A stretch of 25,826 nt of DNA from contig SZWC01006763.1 in assembly GCA_023375785.1 (NCBI GenBank), positions 57,728-83,553 on the forward strand. Direction: 5' to 3'. The position numbers and the translations under genes are program-made. The notes below the pieces were generated by a model that did no database searches, had not been told where the DNA came from, and saw nothing but the letters and a program-made list of their open reading frames with translations. The DNA is from Penium margaritaceum (lineage: Eukaryota > Streptophyta > Zygnematophyceae > Desmidiales > Peniaceae). This document shows, one piece after another, positions 1 through 8,640 of this stretch (its first letter is position 1; each line of letters starts with the position of its first letter).

Positions 1-160
1 ACGCTAACACTGGCGCGCGCAATTTGAGAAACAAATCCAGAGCTTCCATACTTAGTCTCCCAAGCAGCAGACTGAGGGGGTAGCAGACTTAAGCAACAAG
101 CGTGGAAGCCCGCACGCTGCATCAACAACGCTGCTGCCCCAACCTGCTACATAGCGTTTC

Positions 161-360
161 CTCAGCGACGGTGACGGTAGCCGGTGCGGCTAGCTGCCGA
201 CGCCCCTACATAAGCCCGCTAGGGGCTCATTTGTACTCTCTCCTTGTTCCTTTATATTCAGCATTCTAAACTTAGCCAAATTCTTGCCGTCTTGCATCGC
301 ACTCACACACAGAGCTCATGTTCGTTTTTGCATGGGCCTGCATGCTTTAAGATATTTCCA
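161..360 (+). repeat. 5' LTR, recognisable R/U5 part
   Basis: Bases 183-360 match 4375-4552 without gaps, with about 14 differences by eye. Weaker ungapped similarity runs back to about 161 and then fades. The repeat ends in ...ttcca, the expected CA end of an LTR, just before the primer-binding site. If the 3' LTR really starts at 3888, a full LTR would be about 665 bp and this copy would begin outside the window. Bases 1-160 do not clearly match the equivalent part of the 3' copy, so U3 has diverged or been replaced here. Confidence 0.8.
202..226. repeat. Conserved hairpin in 5' LTR
   Basis: Seven-base arms gccccta (202-208) and taggggc (220-226) can pair around an 11-base loop. The same hairpin is present in the other LTR at 4394-4418, where the loop has changed but both arms are intact. 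It lies just upstream of a pyrimidine-rich stretch that could hold the transcription start. A weak TATA-like acataag lies in the loop. A role in the RNA is inference. Confidence 0.5.
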
Positions 361-363
361 ATT

Positions 364-375
364 TGGTATCAGAGC
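364..375 (+). other. Primer-binding site, initiator-Met tRNA
   Basis: The sequence tggtatcagagc is complementary to the 3' end of plant initiator-Met tRNA, where minus-strand DNA synthesis of many plant LTR retrotransposons is primed. It starts three bases after the CA end of the 5' LTR, the normal spacing. It is perfect over 12 bases although the rest of the element is decayed. Confidence 0.9.
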
Positions 376-529
376 ACAGGGGGGCGTGTGAGCAGCAGAA
401 GCAACAGCAGTGGGCGGAACGCAAAGAGAAAGTGTCGCGTGGCGCCACTCCGGCAGCAGTGTGAAGGAGTGCAAAACGACTGCACGTGAACGCCATAGGG
501 GCGGTGAGCCGCGCAGAGCAGCATTAGGG

Positions 530-720
530 ACTACGACGAAAACAGTAGTAGCAGCAACAGCAACGGAAGCAACAGAAACACCAGCGGTGACAACATCAAG
601 CAGTAGCAACAGAAGTTGCGTAGAGTAGCAGCAGTAGCAGCGGCGGCGGAAGCAGCAGCAGCAGCAGTAGCAGCAACCGCAGCAGTTGCAGCAACCACAG
701 CAGCTGTACCCGACGCTGCA
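530..720 (+). repeat. Imperfect (AGC)n/(GCA)n tract
   Basis: A run of agc, aac and gta triplets extends from about 530 to 720, densest at 640-715. All frames stay open for long stretches: + strand frames read poly-Ala or Ser/Asn and the - strand reads poly-Ala/Val. The open frames at 616-1116 (+) and 531-995 (-) come from this composition and show no domain. A diverged return of the motif occurs at 1310-1360. It probably arose by slippage within the untranslated leader of the retroelement. Confidence 0.7.
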
Positions 721-1000
721 GTTGCTGCTACAGGAGGGCCTCGCAGCCCTCCTCTGAGGGCCCCCGCCCCCTCGGAGGGACCGCCTCGACCCCCATCAGG
801 GGGGCCTCTCCGAGGGGGCCCGTCGGCCTCGTTCGCCCCCCCACCTCCCCTCTTCTCGAGGGGGCCCTCGGAGGACCACGTCAAGCCCCCCCGAGGGGCC
901 TCTCGGAGGCGCCCGTCGGCCCCATCGGCCGACCGACGGGGGGGCCGACGACGGATAGGGGCGGACCCCCTCTCTCTCCTCTCCCACTCGCTCACTCGCT
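720..1000. repeat. Very GC-rich, hairpin-prone block
   Basis: The segment is made of alternating runs of C and G such as cgagggggcc, ctcggagg and ccgacgggggg. These repeat and pair with each other, so both strands could fold strongly. Composition is sharply different from the AT-richer flanks beyond 4.5 kb. Reading frames through it on both strands are compositional. In a retroelement leader such a block could act in RNA dimerisation or packaging, which is inference only. Confidence 0.6.
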
Positions 1001-1012
1001 CACTCGCTCACT
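985..1012. repeat. 8-bp tandem repeat (cactcgct)n
   Basis: About three and a half head-to-tail copies of cactcgct lie next to tcgctcagcgagcgag, which contains the reverse complement of the unit. The repeat could fold back on that neighbour. It is a short satellite with no coding meaning. Confidence 0.7.
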
Positions 1013-1135
1013 TGTCGCTCAGCGAGCGAGTCAAGAGCGATGTGGGGCGACCTGAAATTGCCCCCTGTCTCTTTTTCTTTATCCCCTCCCCCAATCCGGA
1101 TCTGCCCCCTTCCTAGGGGGCAGTCAAGAATTGGG

Positions 1136-1275
1136 TGATGGGAAAACCCGGGGTTGAGGAAGAAGTTGAAAAAATAGAGGACGGGGGCGAGAAGAGGGAA
1201 GAGGGCAACGAAAAACAAAAAAAGGGGGGGCTGAGGGCAAGAAAAAAAAGGGGGCCATAGACAGAAAGAAAAACC
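1136..1275. repeat. Purine-rich tract on + strand
   Basis: About 140 bases are nearly all A and G, with runs such as aaaaaaagggggggg and aagaaaaaaaaggggg. The opposite strand is polypyrimidine, which creates the leucine- and phenylalanine-rich - strand open frames here. It resembles an expanded polypurine tract in composition but sits far from the 3' LTR, so I do not call it the plus-strand primer. Confidence 0.6.
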
Positions 1276-1375
1276 GTGCGGGGCCATAGAATAGCCCAAC
1301 GTCTCTTCGACAGCTGCAGTAGCAGCAACCACTGCAGCGTTAGCTGCAGTTTCAGCGGTGGTTGCAATTTCACCC

Positions 1376-2292
1376 TCCGAACCGACAACAGATTGTGTTG
1401 TCGACGGCAATCTCCGTTTCAAGACGCGTCGTGGACTGGCGTCTCCCTGGGGCTCGTGGATTGGTGCGCGTACTTCACTCTGTAAGATCGACAGAGGATT
1501 CTAGTCTTTCCATCTCCAAGGGCTGGGTCGTTTATCGCTTGGAGTAGCAGCCACACCTACAGTCGCCACCCCTTCTCTTCTTGGAGCAGTCTTCACTCTA
1601 TTAGTGGTAGGAGCATTAGTAGTCGTAGCTAGTCGGACTATAGTCTCCGGGCATGCTGTGGTAGTCCAGCTCGTCCCGTATGGTCACGTTTTCTGACCCT
1701 GACGCCGTGACCTCCAGGAGTGACAGCACCTATGGCCTCATCCTCTCCTGCAACTTGGTGTTTACTACCGAGAGTAGGTGCCCTCGGCACCTATCTATCA
1801 TTCAGCGCACGAGATGAGTGCGAAGACATTTGAGCAGGCGTCTTGCGTGTTTGCCTGTTGTTGCTATGGTGATGGACTTCATGGTTGGCGTCGCTGCTGG
1901 ACGCACCCTCGCGTCTAGCATCCACCTTGGCTTCACCTTCGTCCGAGCCTGCGTCCTCCATAGCATACGGATCTGCCGTCATTGGTAGATCCCCTAGTTG
2001 GACCTCTAGCAAGCATATCTGCCAAGATCCACGGCCTGCGGCAGACGGTGTAGCGGCTTTGGGACCTCGTCGACACTGAGCGTACTTCTACTACTAGTTT
2101 ATCGACGGTCTCTTTGACCACATCTCCTTCATCTTCTCGTTCTTCCTCATTCGATGGTGTCCCTTCAGCTTCATGAGTTGGTCTGTTCTAGGCTGCCACC
2201 ATCATCTAGATACTCCACTCTCCCGCGACCAGGATGCCACCTCGCGATGACATGTCTTCATGCAGTCGTTCTAGTCGTGTGTCCCCGCGCTG
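1376..2292. other. Retroelement interior without a supported gene
   Basis: No frame stays open for more than about 85 codons and I recognise no domain. The sequence is rich in tct, cct and gtc triplets and reads Ser/Arg/Pro-rich in + frames. A frame at 1885-2079 is in the same phase as the broken reading frame further on, but several stops separate them. Confidence 0.4.
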
Positions 2293-3165
2293 TTGGCATC
2301 AGCGCTCTGTAGGCCGTATTTGCGCCAGGTTGGATACACCCTCCACCTCCTTGGGTTTTGTTGCGGTTCCTATCGAGGGAGAGTGTGGTCACCGCGTATT
2401 GCCTGTTGTGACCATAGCGTCAGGATTGCACTCGCGCCAGGCCGTGGTGCTCGAGTGTCCGCTCAGGCAGACTCAGATGATATGGTGACAGCACATGGCG
2501 TGGAATCTGATCCTGACATGACGTTCATGGTGGAGACTTGCCTGTCATCGTCCGGGCTGGATCCAGATCTTCTATATCAGCAGGTGACATCAGGAGGAGC
2601 GCAAGCACGGCGTCCCTGGACGGTGCCACTCGTGGCTCCGACCGGTGGAGGCCAAGGAGTGACACAAGAGTCCCGTACGGATCAGGATGCATGTACGAGA
2701 CTTTTGGGGGAGAGTGTGCAGCGGACTCACACGAGTCCGGCAGATGTTGGAGTACTTGGGACGTGTATGTCATCAAGGTCGACATCTACGCTGGGGTAGC
2801 AGCCTGACATTCTACAGCAGCAGGTTGCATCAGGAGGAGTGCAGGTCCCGCGTGCCTTGGCAGTGCCACTCGTGACGTCGATCGGTAGCGACCTGGCGGT
2901 GGCACACGAGTATCGTGTGGATCGGGATGTCTCATACGGATTTTTGGGGGCATTGGCGCACGGGACTTACACCAGCCCGACAGCGGTCGCGCTGCATGAG
3001 CAGAGTCAGCCGGCTGGTCTTTTAGAGGTTGAGACATTCTTGAGAGCAGTAGTTCTGCGAGATGTCGCTGGAACATATTCTGCAGCAGACACAACAGGCT
3101 CCACCGTCTCATCTGCGTTACCTGAGGAACAGCTTCAGCGTGATGTGTCCTCCCTATTCCTATAA
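2293..3165 (+). pseudogene. Broken ORF with a duplicated 80-residue module
   Basis: One + frame is open from 2293 to a TAG at 2797-2799 and continues in the same phase to TAA at 3163-3165, so a single stop separates two halves of about 168 and 121 codons. The halves are copies of each other: QQVTSGGAQ in the first matches QQVASGGVQ in the second. This is followed by a shared VPLV, then R(T/V)D(Q/R)D, then HTSP or YTSP. The period is exactly 240 bp, so the duplication kept the frame. No known retroelement domain, zinc knuckle or membrane segment is visible. It could be a relic of a gag-like or captured protein. The start is arbitrary, as the frame has no clear initiation context. Confidence 0.45.
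2521..3000 (+). repeat. 240-bp tandem repeat, two copies
   Basis: Bases 2521-2760 align without gaps to 2761-3000. The best-matched stretches are 2581-2633 with 2821-2873 and 2641-2710 with 2881-2950. The absence of indels over a multiple of three, in otherwise decayed DNA, suggests either a young duplication or one that was coding when it formed. Confidence 0.75.
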
Positions 3166-3204
3166 TAACCGGGTTCCTGTACACACGACGGAGCAGCAAC
3201 ATAC

Positions 3205-3552
3205 ATGATGGAGTCAGATGGTGGTCCTCACTCTATCATCGAGCAGGTGGCAGCGACCAGCCTTCCCGGCGAGACAGTGCGTGATCGCCAGCTACGCTTG
3301 CTGGTCGCCTTGACGGGCATTGTCGAGCCGGAATCCTGTACACCTGTGTTCACTGCAGCGACAGTCGAAGACACTGGAGCAGATCCGTACACGCGGATGG
3401 AGTCACCTCGTCAGCAGGAGCTGAGTTCTGCCCCCTCGTTTTCACTTGTTGGTGACCGTGCTGATCATATCGACGCTGAGAGTGGTAGTACCTGCACGTA
3501 CAACATTTACACCCGTGTTACGAGACCCCCTATGATCATGTGTGATGATTGA
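3205..3552 (+). pseudogene. Continuation ORF in same phase, unknown protein
   Basis: This 115-codon frame begins 39 bases after the previous stops and is in the same phase as 2293-3165. It has no recognised domain. Its early QVAATSLPG...LLVALTG has a faint resemblance to the duplicated module upstream (QV..SGG...VPLV), so it may be a third, more diverged copy. Two adjacent ATG codons open it, but no other signal supports that start. It is more likely the tail of one long, now interrupted, retroelement frame than a separate gene. Confidence 0.35.
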
Positions 3553-3596
3553 TGATGCTGTTGTGGTCGGCACACAGACACTTGTTGGATTGCTCT

Positions 3597-4300
3597 CAGT
3601 GGTCACGACCCGGGCACTGGTACCACCAGTGTCACGAGGAGACCCTCTTGCAGCCAGACATGTGTATGGTGTGCATTGCACTAGCTTGTGTGCGTGTGCA
3701 TGACTCTTCTCATGGTCTAGACCCGAACACTTGGTATGATGTGCCAGTGTCGTGAGGAGACCTTAGATGGACAACAGTTGTGTCCGTGTGTGTGGTTTAC
3801 TCGTGCACATTGTGTTCTGGCATACGTTGTTGTTTCGTGCCTTTGTTCATTTGTTCTGGCGTGGACGGCTATGTCAGCTAGGGAGAGTGTTGGTTTGTGT
3901 GGCTTCCACCCATCACGAGTGACGCTGATGCATTATCCATATACCCACGTTGGCGGTATATGGTAGAGGAGGGCGTGAGGACACGACGGGCCTCCGGATT
4001 GTACCGAGACTTCTCCAGTACCTACGACAGCACCAGCGAGACGCGGTCGATGCGTTCTGGTAGCCCTGTGGGCTTGTCGGGAGCTACGAGAGTTTTCTCG
4101 GTGGGGTTGAGACCCGCGCACCCAGTGGACTGTACCGGTGCGACGAGGAGACCCGGTGGCTATACTAGCGCTTCCGATGTTTGGAAAGCCGTGTGTGATG
4201 TCTGGACATTGATTCTGAGATTTTCTGGCACTGCTCCTATTTTCTCGGTGGTCGAGACCCGGGCACTCGGGAGCTGTTCCGATGCCTCAAGGAGATCACC
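3597..4300 (+). repeat. Degenerate tandem repeats around 'gacccgggcact'
   Basis: Four related blocks start near 3604, 3717, 4108 and 4254. Each begins with (g/t)agacccg-(g/a/c)gcac or cgacccgggcact. Most continue with a block like ccagtgtcacgaggagaccc about 25 bases later, then a gtgtgtg-rich stretch. Spacing is about 113, 391 and 146 bases. Repeated blocks of this kind are common in U3 promoter regions of LTRs, but here they span both sides of the proposed LTR start. Confidence 0.5.
3881..3887 (+). other. Candidate polypurine tract
   Basis: The bases gggagag are followed directly by tgttgg, a usual arrangement where a plant copia-type 3' LTR begins. The call is tentative because gggagagtgt also occurs at about 2379 and 2706 inside the element, so it could be a recurrent internal motif. 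Confidence 0.4.
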
Positions 4301-4552
4301 ATTATTGTTATCGTGGTGTACGCAGTGTGTTCTCCCTGTTGACTTGTTTGGGATCAGCGGGGGTGACGAGGCCTGGTGCGGCTAGCTGCCAGCGCCCCTA
4401 CTTAAGCCTGCTAGGGGCTCATTTGTACTCTCTCCTTGTTCTTTTATATTCAGCGTTCCAGACTTAGCCAAATTCTTGCCGTCTTGCATCGCACTCACAC
4501 ACAGAGCTCATGTTCGTTTCTGCATGGGCCTGCATGCCCTAAAATATTTCCG
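3888..4552 (+). repeat. 3' LTR
   Basis: The right part, 4353-4552, is certain because it matches the 5' LTR end, 161-360. The left limit is inferred from the polypurine-like gggagag before tgttgg. The terminal CA seen in the 5' copy is changed to CG here (4551-4552). The conserved small hairpin is at 4394-4418. A flanking target duplication cannot be tested because the other end of the element lies outside the window. Confidence 0.6.
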
Positions 4553-5757
4553 ATTAGACCACCATGAAGTCTGATGCACAAAAGGAAACTGTGGTAGATG
4601 GTTTCACCGAAAGGACAAAAGAAGCAGAGGCCTCGATGGTTTTGTTTAGAGAACCTTCTTCAGTGATATGTTGTAATGGGTAAAGATAGTACACGAATTT
4701 TGACATCTCGAATTTCTTCTGTTTTATGGGCCCTAGTCGTGAACAATTGATATGGTAGGGCTATGAGCACCAAGATACGGCCAGGGTTAAAGCCCAAAAA
4801 TCATCAAGAAACACGTTATGGGGGGATAGATAAATGTCATGATTCTGCGGAGAGAGATTGAAATCCAATTGAAGGATGATTGTACGCACACGAAATTTAT
4901 CCATTTTGGTTACTTCATTGCGTTATTTACTTCAAAAGGTCTCATCGATTGGATGGTTAGGAACAAAGAGTGTTGTGTCCAATGTTCCTATCAAATGAAG
5001 TTGGAGACCATCGATCAGATCACTTTCTTGTGGATTTGAAATCAAGTTCTTACCCTGGAGGAGCAACAATACAATACTTTGAAGATTTTGCCTTGGGAAA
5101 AAGGACTTGCACAAGCAAGATAAAGAATGAGTGATTTTAAAAAATGCAAGATTAGATAAAATACATTTTCCATGAATTCAGTCTTTTAAAAGGGGCATAA
5201 CCCTTGTTCATCCATATTCATCAAAAGGTTCTTGTGAGTCTCTTTAGAATATAAGATATTCTTATAGAAAAAAGGCCCATTATAGATCTAAACGAAGATA
5301 ATAATCCTTTTCCACATAGGGAGGACCTATATTGTGGATTTGAAAGAGAAAGCATCGCCTCGATTTAAAGCATAGGATGGGAAAGTACTATGGGGGTTAA
5401 GGAGGCGTGAAAAATATGAGGAAGGGTTGAGAAGAGTCATGTGATGAGCATGGATTTTTGGGTGTGATTGGAGGCCAATTAAGGTGAGATTTCCTCGAGC
5501 CTCTGAATCAAGGGGAAATCTTTCTCAAAGTAGAGAGAGTCTAGGTGAAGTAATCGCATCAACTATGTAAATCCAACACATGAAAATGGAATCCAAAAAT
5601 GTAAGTGACAAAAATTCATAGTGGAAAGGAAGAATGTGAGGGTAGAAAACAATCACCAATGATTACTCACGGAGAATCCACCCTTGGCACATGGGCCACC
5701 ATCCGGTAAAGGTTTCACAAGAGATGTGTGCCCATCCTTTGGATTCAAACAGGTTCA
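4553..5757. other. No recognisable gene; AT-richer spacer
   Basis: Composition changes abruptly to AT-rich after the LTR. The longest frame, 4839-5039 (+), is 66 codons with no domain, and it overlaps a frame on the other strand. I see no repeat shared with the rest of the window. This may be the unique DNA that received both flanking elements, or a very old element beyond recognition. Confidence 0.4.
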
Positions 5758-6474
5758 TGTAACTGTTGTGTCTCTAGCTCCTGCACTGAAGTCATTGTCA
5801 TAAGTCGCAGAATGGCGTTCGGAATTTGTTGGAGGAGATTTCCCCTTCGTTTCACTCTGGGGACAATCATCATCAATGACTCGTGCAAGGACACTAAAAA
5901 TTTTCAGGTCTCCGGAGGCCCATTTCCAATTCTACCTTACCCCCTTCTTCAAATTCCCAAGCGAGTTTTTCGTGTATTACGTCAAACTCATGAATTCACA
6001 TGAGTTTTTCGTGTATGAAAAACTCTAAATTTGTCGTAAAGGAACTCGAGTTCCAAACTTGATACGATGGCGTAAAATCGTTATGTGTGAGGCACATTCA
6101 ATGATTTTGTGTAGACACTTAAACATTTATCTCGTGTCTCTCTCGCTCGCCCTCGCCCCTTGTCTCACTCACCTTGTTAAGGGAGGAGGAGAGGGCAAGG
6201 ACAAGAGCTCGATGCCACTAGCCTCCGCCCTTGAGGACTTGTGGCCTCCTGGCCACCGATCAAGCGACAAGCTCGATAAGCGGCCAGCAGGTGGCCAGTC
6301 GATGGCCAGTGGATCACATGACCGGCCACCGGCTGTTTAGCCTGTCAGCTTCCACCTTGCTTTTGGCCAACAAGTGGCTGGCCATCGGCAAGCTCTTGCT
6401 TTGGCGAGGGGTGGCCATCAGCCATCCCCTCGGTATTGCAAGAAGCGAGGACCAAACCCGGCCTTTGTGCTACA
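5758..6474 (-). repeat. Gypsy A 3' LTR
   Basis: In + orientation the repeat begins tgtaac and ends gctaca, giving TGTAGC...GTTACA on its own strand. The same boundaries and interior blocks occur at 13138-13955 and 18172-19756: gctcctgc near the start, ggacaatcatcatcaatgac, gtgaggcac, and a ctctctcgctc stretch. A GGCCAG-rich palindromic section covers about 6240-6380. The length is 717 bp. Confidence 0.85.
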
Positions 6475-6489
6475 TTCCTCCTCACTTAT
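6475..6489 (-). other. Gypsy A polypurine tract
   Basis: Read on the - strand this is ataagtgaggaggaa, purine-rich and immediately before the TGTAGC start of the LTR, the position of the plus-strand primer. The equivalent in gypsy B, at 19757-19771, is gtaagtggggaggaa, which supports the call. Confidence 0.75.
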
Positions 6490-6720
6490 TGTGAAGCATC
6501 ACGGTTCATGACCCAAAAGTGCAAGTAGCAAATAGTGAGTCGTCAACATTGTGAGATAAAATTATTGATTTCAATCACTGGCTCGACAGAACACGTGCAT
6601 AATACATCGACCTGAGCTGTAGCTTGTCGGTCAGCACAGCTAGTTGCCTCTCCCCTCAAGGTAGGAGTGTCTACGTGACAACCATGTTGGACGTCCCCAA
6701 TCTCCTATTGTTGTTGTTCG
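6490..6720 (-). other. Gypsy A spacer between chromodomain and 3' LTR
   Basis: This matches the corresponding part of gypsy B at 19772-20097, including agctgcagcttgtcggtca-type blocks and the acaaccatgttg stretch. It has no open frame of note. It is the untranslated 3' region of the element. Confidence 0.5.
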
Positions 6721-6930
6721 TTAATGCCATGTTACGGGAATGGTGTTCACTATTTCCATGTTGAGGTGGTGTCTCCTCCAATGCACTTGATTTTTGCAAG
6801 TTACAATCTTGCACCGATACTCGTTGACCACCCCAGTGGAAATGCGAGCTTCAAGCTCCCATGAATCATGTTCAGGTTCACGGCGGGCCAAATGAACAAG
6901 GTATTCCCTAGCAACCTCCAACCAAAACAC
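6721..6930 (-). pseudogene. Chromodomain at integrase C-terminus (gypsy A)
   Basis: The - strand frame reads AREYLVHLARREPEHDSWELEA, which follows the chromodomain pattern EYLVKWKG...E.(A/S)TWEPE. In chromoviruses this domain sits at the end of integrase and steers insertion toward particular chromatin (family knowledge). The first aromatic-cage tryptophan (LVHW) is changed to leucine, while the later SW is kept. The domain continues to VVNEY, as in gypsy B. The rest of integrase is separated from it by stops and frameshifts. Confidence 0.75.
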
Positions 6931-7064
6931 GTGCTCTCGGTGTTGGAGTAGAAGAATAACATCATATCCGCCGTTAGAAGCAAGAACTATCAGTACTGTC
7001 TCAATAGTTCAATGTGTCGTGTATGGAGCCGACATGCTCCCATAAAAGATGCCATGTATCTTCA

Positions 7065-8008
7065 TACTCGGTGAAAGCAGCAATCGCTATGCCGTTATGC
7101 AACAATAGGAAGTTACCCAATCCACAATGATAGATGTTTTTGCACCCTGGCGACTTGGCCAAAGCTTATTTGTGCTAGGCAGCACCTTGTAGTCAATGTC
7201 AAACAAGGCGTCACATTGACCTTTGTTATCATATACCATTTCTTGTTGTAAAGCCGCCTGAAAGTGATCATTTGTATGTATAAGAAAGATTCTATGCAGT
7301 TTGCAAGAGCTTGAGTGAAATGACCCTGTCCCTCAATACAACCACTCTTAATAGATGAAGATGACACCGTTGGATACCAGAATTTGTTAAACAAAAAAGG
7401 TGTGAACCGCGTAGACTCGTTTATCGAGTTGTTCCCTAGAAACTCTCTTAGTAGCAGGAATTCATTCTAGTAATTCATGACAGGGTCCACGTACATGCAG
7501 ATCATTTGCTCCAGCATGTGATTCATGCGTTATCTTTATCTGTCGATCCGAGGGTAAAATGATGCCGACATTTATAACTCAATATCAAAATGCTCGTGCA
7601 TATTTTGCCAGAATAATGCACATCTAGAAGTTGTGATACTTCACGACACCCTTGAAGAAGAGACAAGTGACATTCTTTGCATACACGTCGGTGGTTGTCG
7701 AAATGAAATGTGTCATCTTTGTCCGAACATCCACAATCATTAGTGTTGCATTGTGGCCATGGGTTGGGGCCAAAAGAAAGGTAATAAATCCCATGCTCAT
7801 GCACTTCCGAGGAGTCATAGGAATAGGAAGTTGAAGGAGAATTCCAGCAGGCCTTTTGTTTCTAGCCTTGTTTCAAAGACATGGATTGAATATCATGCAA
7901 TGCTTATAGACATTGACACTTCATCCTTGCGACCAATCGTGATCTGAGAGTGGCTTTATTGTCTTTTATGGTCCCAGATTACCTGCCAGTGGCGGGTTGT
8001 GGAACTAG
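7065..8008 (-). pseudogene. Integrase (gypsy A), broken
   Basis: Pieces run from high to low coordinate. The zinc-binding HHCC region (about 8000-7860) starts FHNPPLAGN, where the second histidine of the usual AGH is replaced by N. It keeps the first cysteine in KHCM and loses the second. The catalytic core (about 7818-7620) reads SMGFITFLL...ATLMIVD...KMTHFI, so the first acidic residue of the DDE triad (SMDFITGLP in gypsy B) is glycine. The C-terminal part follows at about 7620-7065 and is frameshifted. The enzyme would normally insert the element cDNA, but this copy cannot function. Confidence 0.75.
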
Positions 8009-8640
8009 GAGATTATCTTCAAAATGGCTTGGAATTCTCGTGGGTCCATATGGACACCGTCCTTAATGACCATGTGTCCAAGGTATTGGAGCTCATATTG
8101 AGCAAATTTGATCTTGCTCACCTTCGCATGAACCATTTGCTTCTGGAGGATTGCAACGAATTCACACAAATAATCTATGTGATTTTCTAATTATTTGAAG
8201 AAAAAGGAATATTTAGATAAACCAAGACAAATTGACTGAGTTTCTTGGAAAACATTTAATTAATATCTCATTGTAAAGTTGTAAGTACATTTTTTTGTCC
8301 AAAGCACAATACCCAAAACCAATAATGGTCCACGTACATCCAGGACACCATTTTGGGCACATCATCTTATGAGATTTTAATTTGGCAGTACCCTTGAAAC
8401 GAATAAAAAATGAACCAACTTTGGCTTCTTGGACCTGATCAAAGAGATCCTTAATTCACAATAAGGGGAATCAAATTCTCACAACTAGCTTGTTCAGTGT
8501 CCACTAGTCCGTACACATGTGTAATCCACCGTCCCTTTTATATGCAATATGGATCAACGCATCATACAACGAGCTACTCAGTTCAAACTACCCTTTTGCA
8601 AGGTATTATTTGTTTTGGCATTCAGCCTCTCACCTTTCTA
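8009..8640 (-). pseudogene. Reverse transcriptase (gypsy A), broken
   Basis: On the - strand I can read KRDGGLHMCTD, then LNKLVV, then IKDLFDQVQEAKV, matching the gypsy KKDGG.RMC(V/I)DYR.LN...P.PRIDDLFD block (about 8540-8420). Further on VLVYLNIPFSS stands where the catalytic VVYLDDILIFS should be, so both active-site aspartates are altered (about 8240-8200). Then comes AKVSKIKFAQYELQYLGHMV and KDGVHMDP, the end of the thumb/connection region (about 8130-8030). Several stops and frameshifts interrupt it. The RNase H that should follow is absent: the frame runs straight into integrase. Confidence 0.8.

Larger units (their letters stand above)
1..4552 (+). mobile_element. Non-autonomous LTR retrotransposon, 5' end cut by window edge
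   Basis: Two direct repeats with about 92% identity, 183-360 and 4375-4552, align without gaps and flank about 4 kb. The left copy is followed three bases later by tggtatcagagc, the classical plant primer-binding site for initiator-Met tRNA, which fixes + orientation. Between the repeats I find no reverse transcriptase, integrase or protease motif in any frame. The interior holds a trinucleotide tract, a GC-rich block, a purine tract and a broken reading frame with a duplicated module. This fits a LARD-like element mobilised in trans by another element's enzymes (inference). A copia partner is possible but unproven. The true 5' end probably lies before base 1. Confidence 0.75.

Noticed and set aside
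364..375. Fragment of a tRNA gene
   Set aside because: Only the 12-base complement of the tRNA 3' end is present, next to an LTR end. It is a primer-binding site and no cloverleaf is seen.
531..1116. Long open frames on both strands (154 and 166 codons)
   Set aside because: They follow from triplet-repeat and GC-rich composition, read as poly-Ala or Pro/Gly/Arg, and have no domain.
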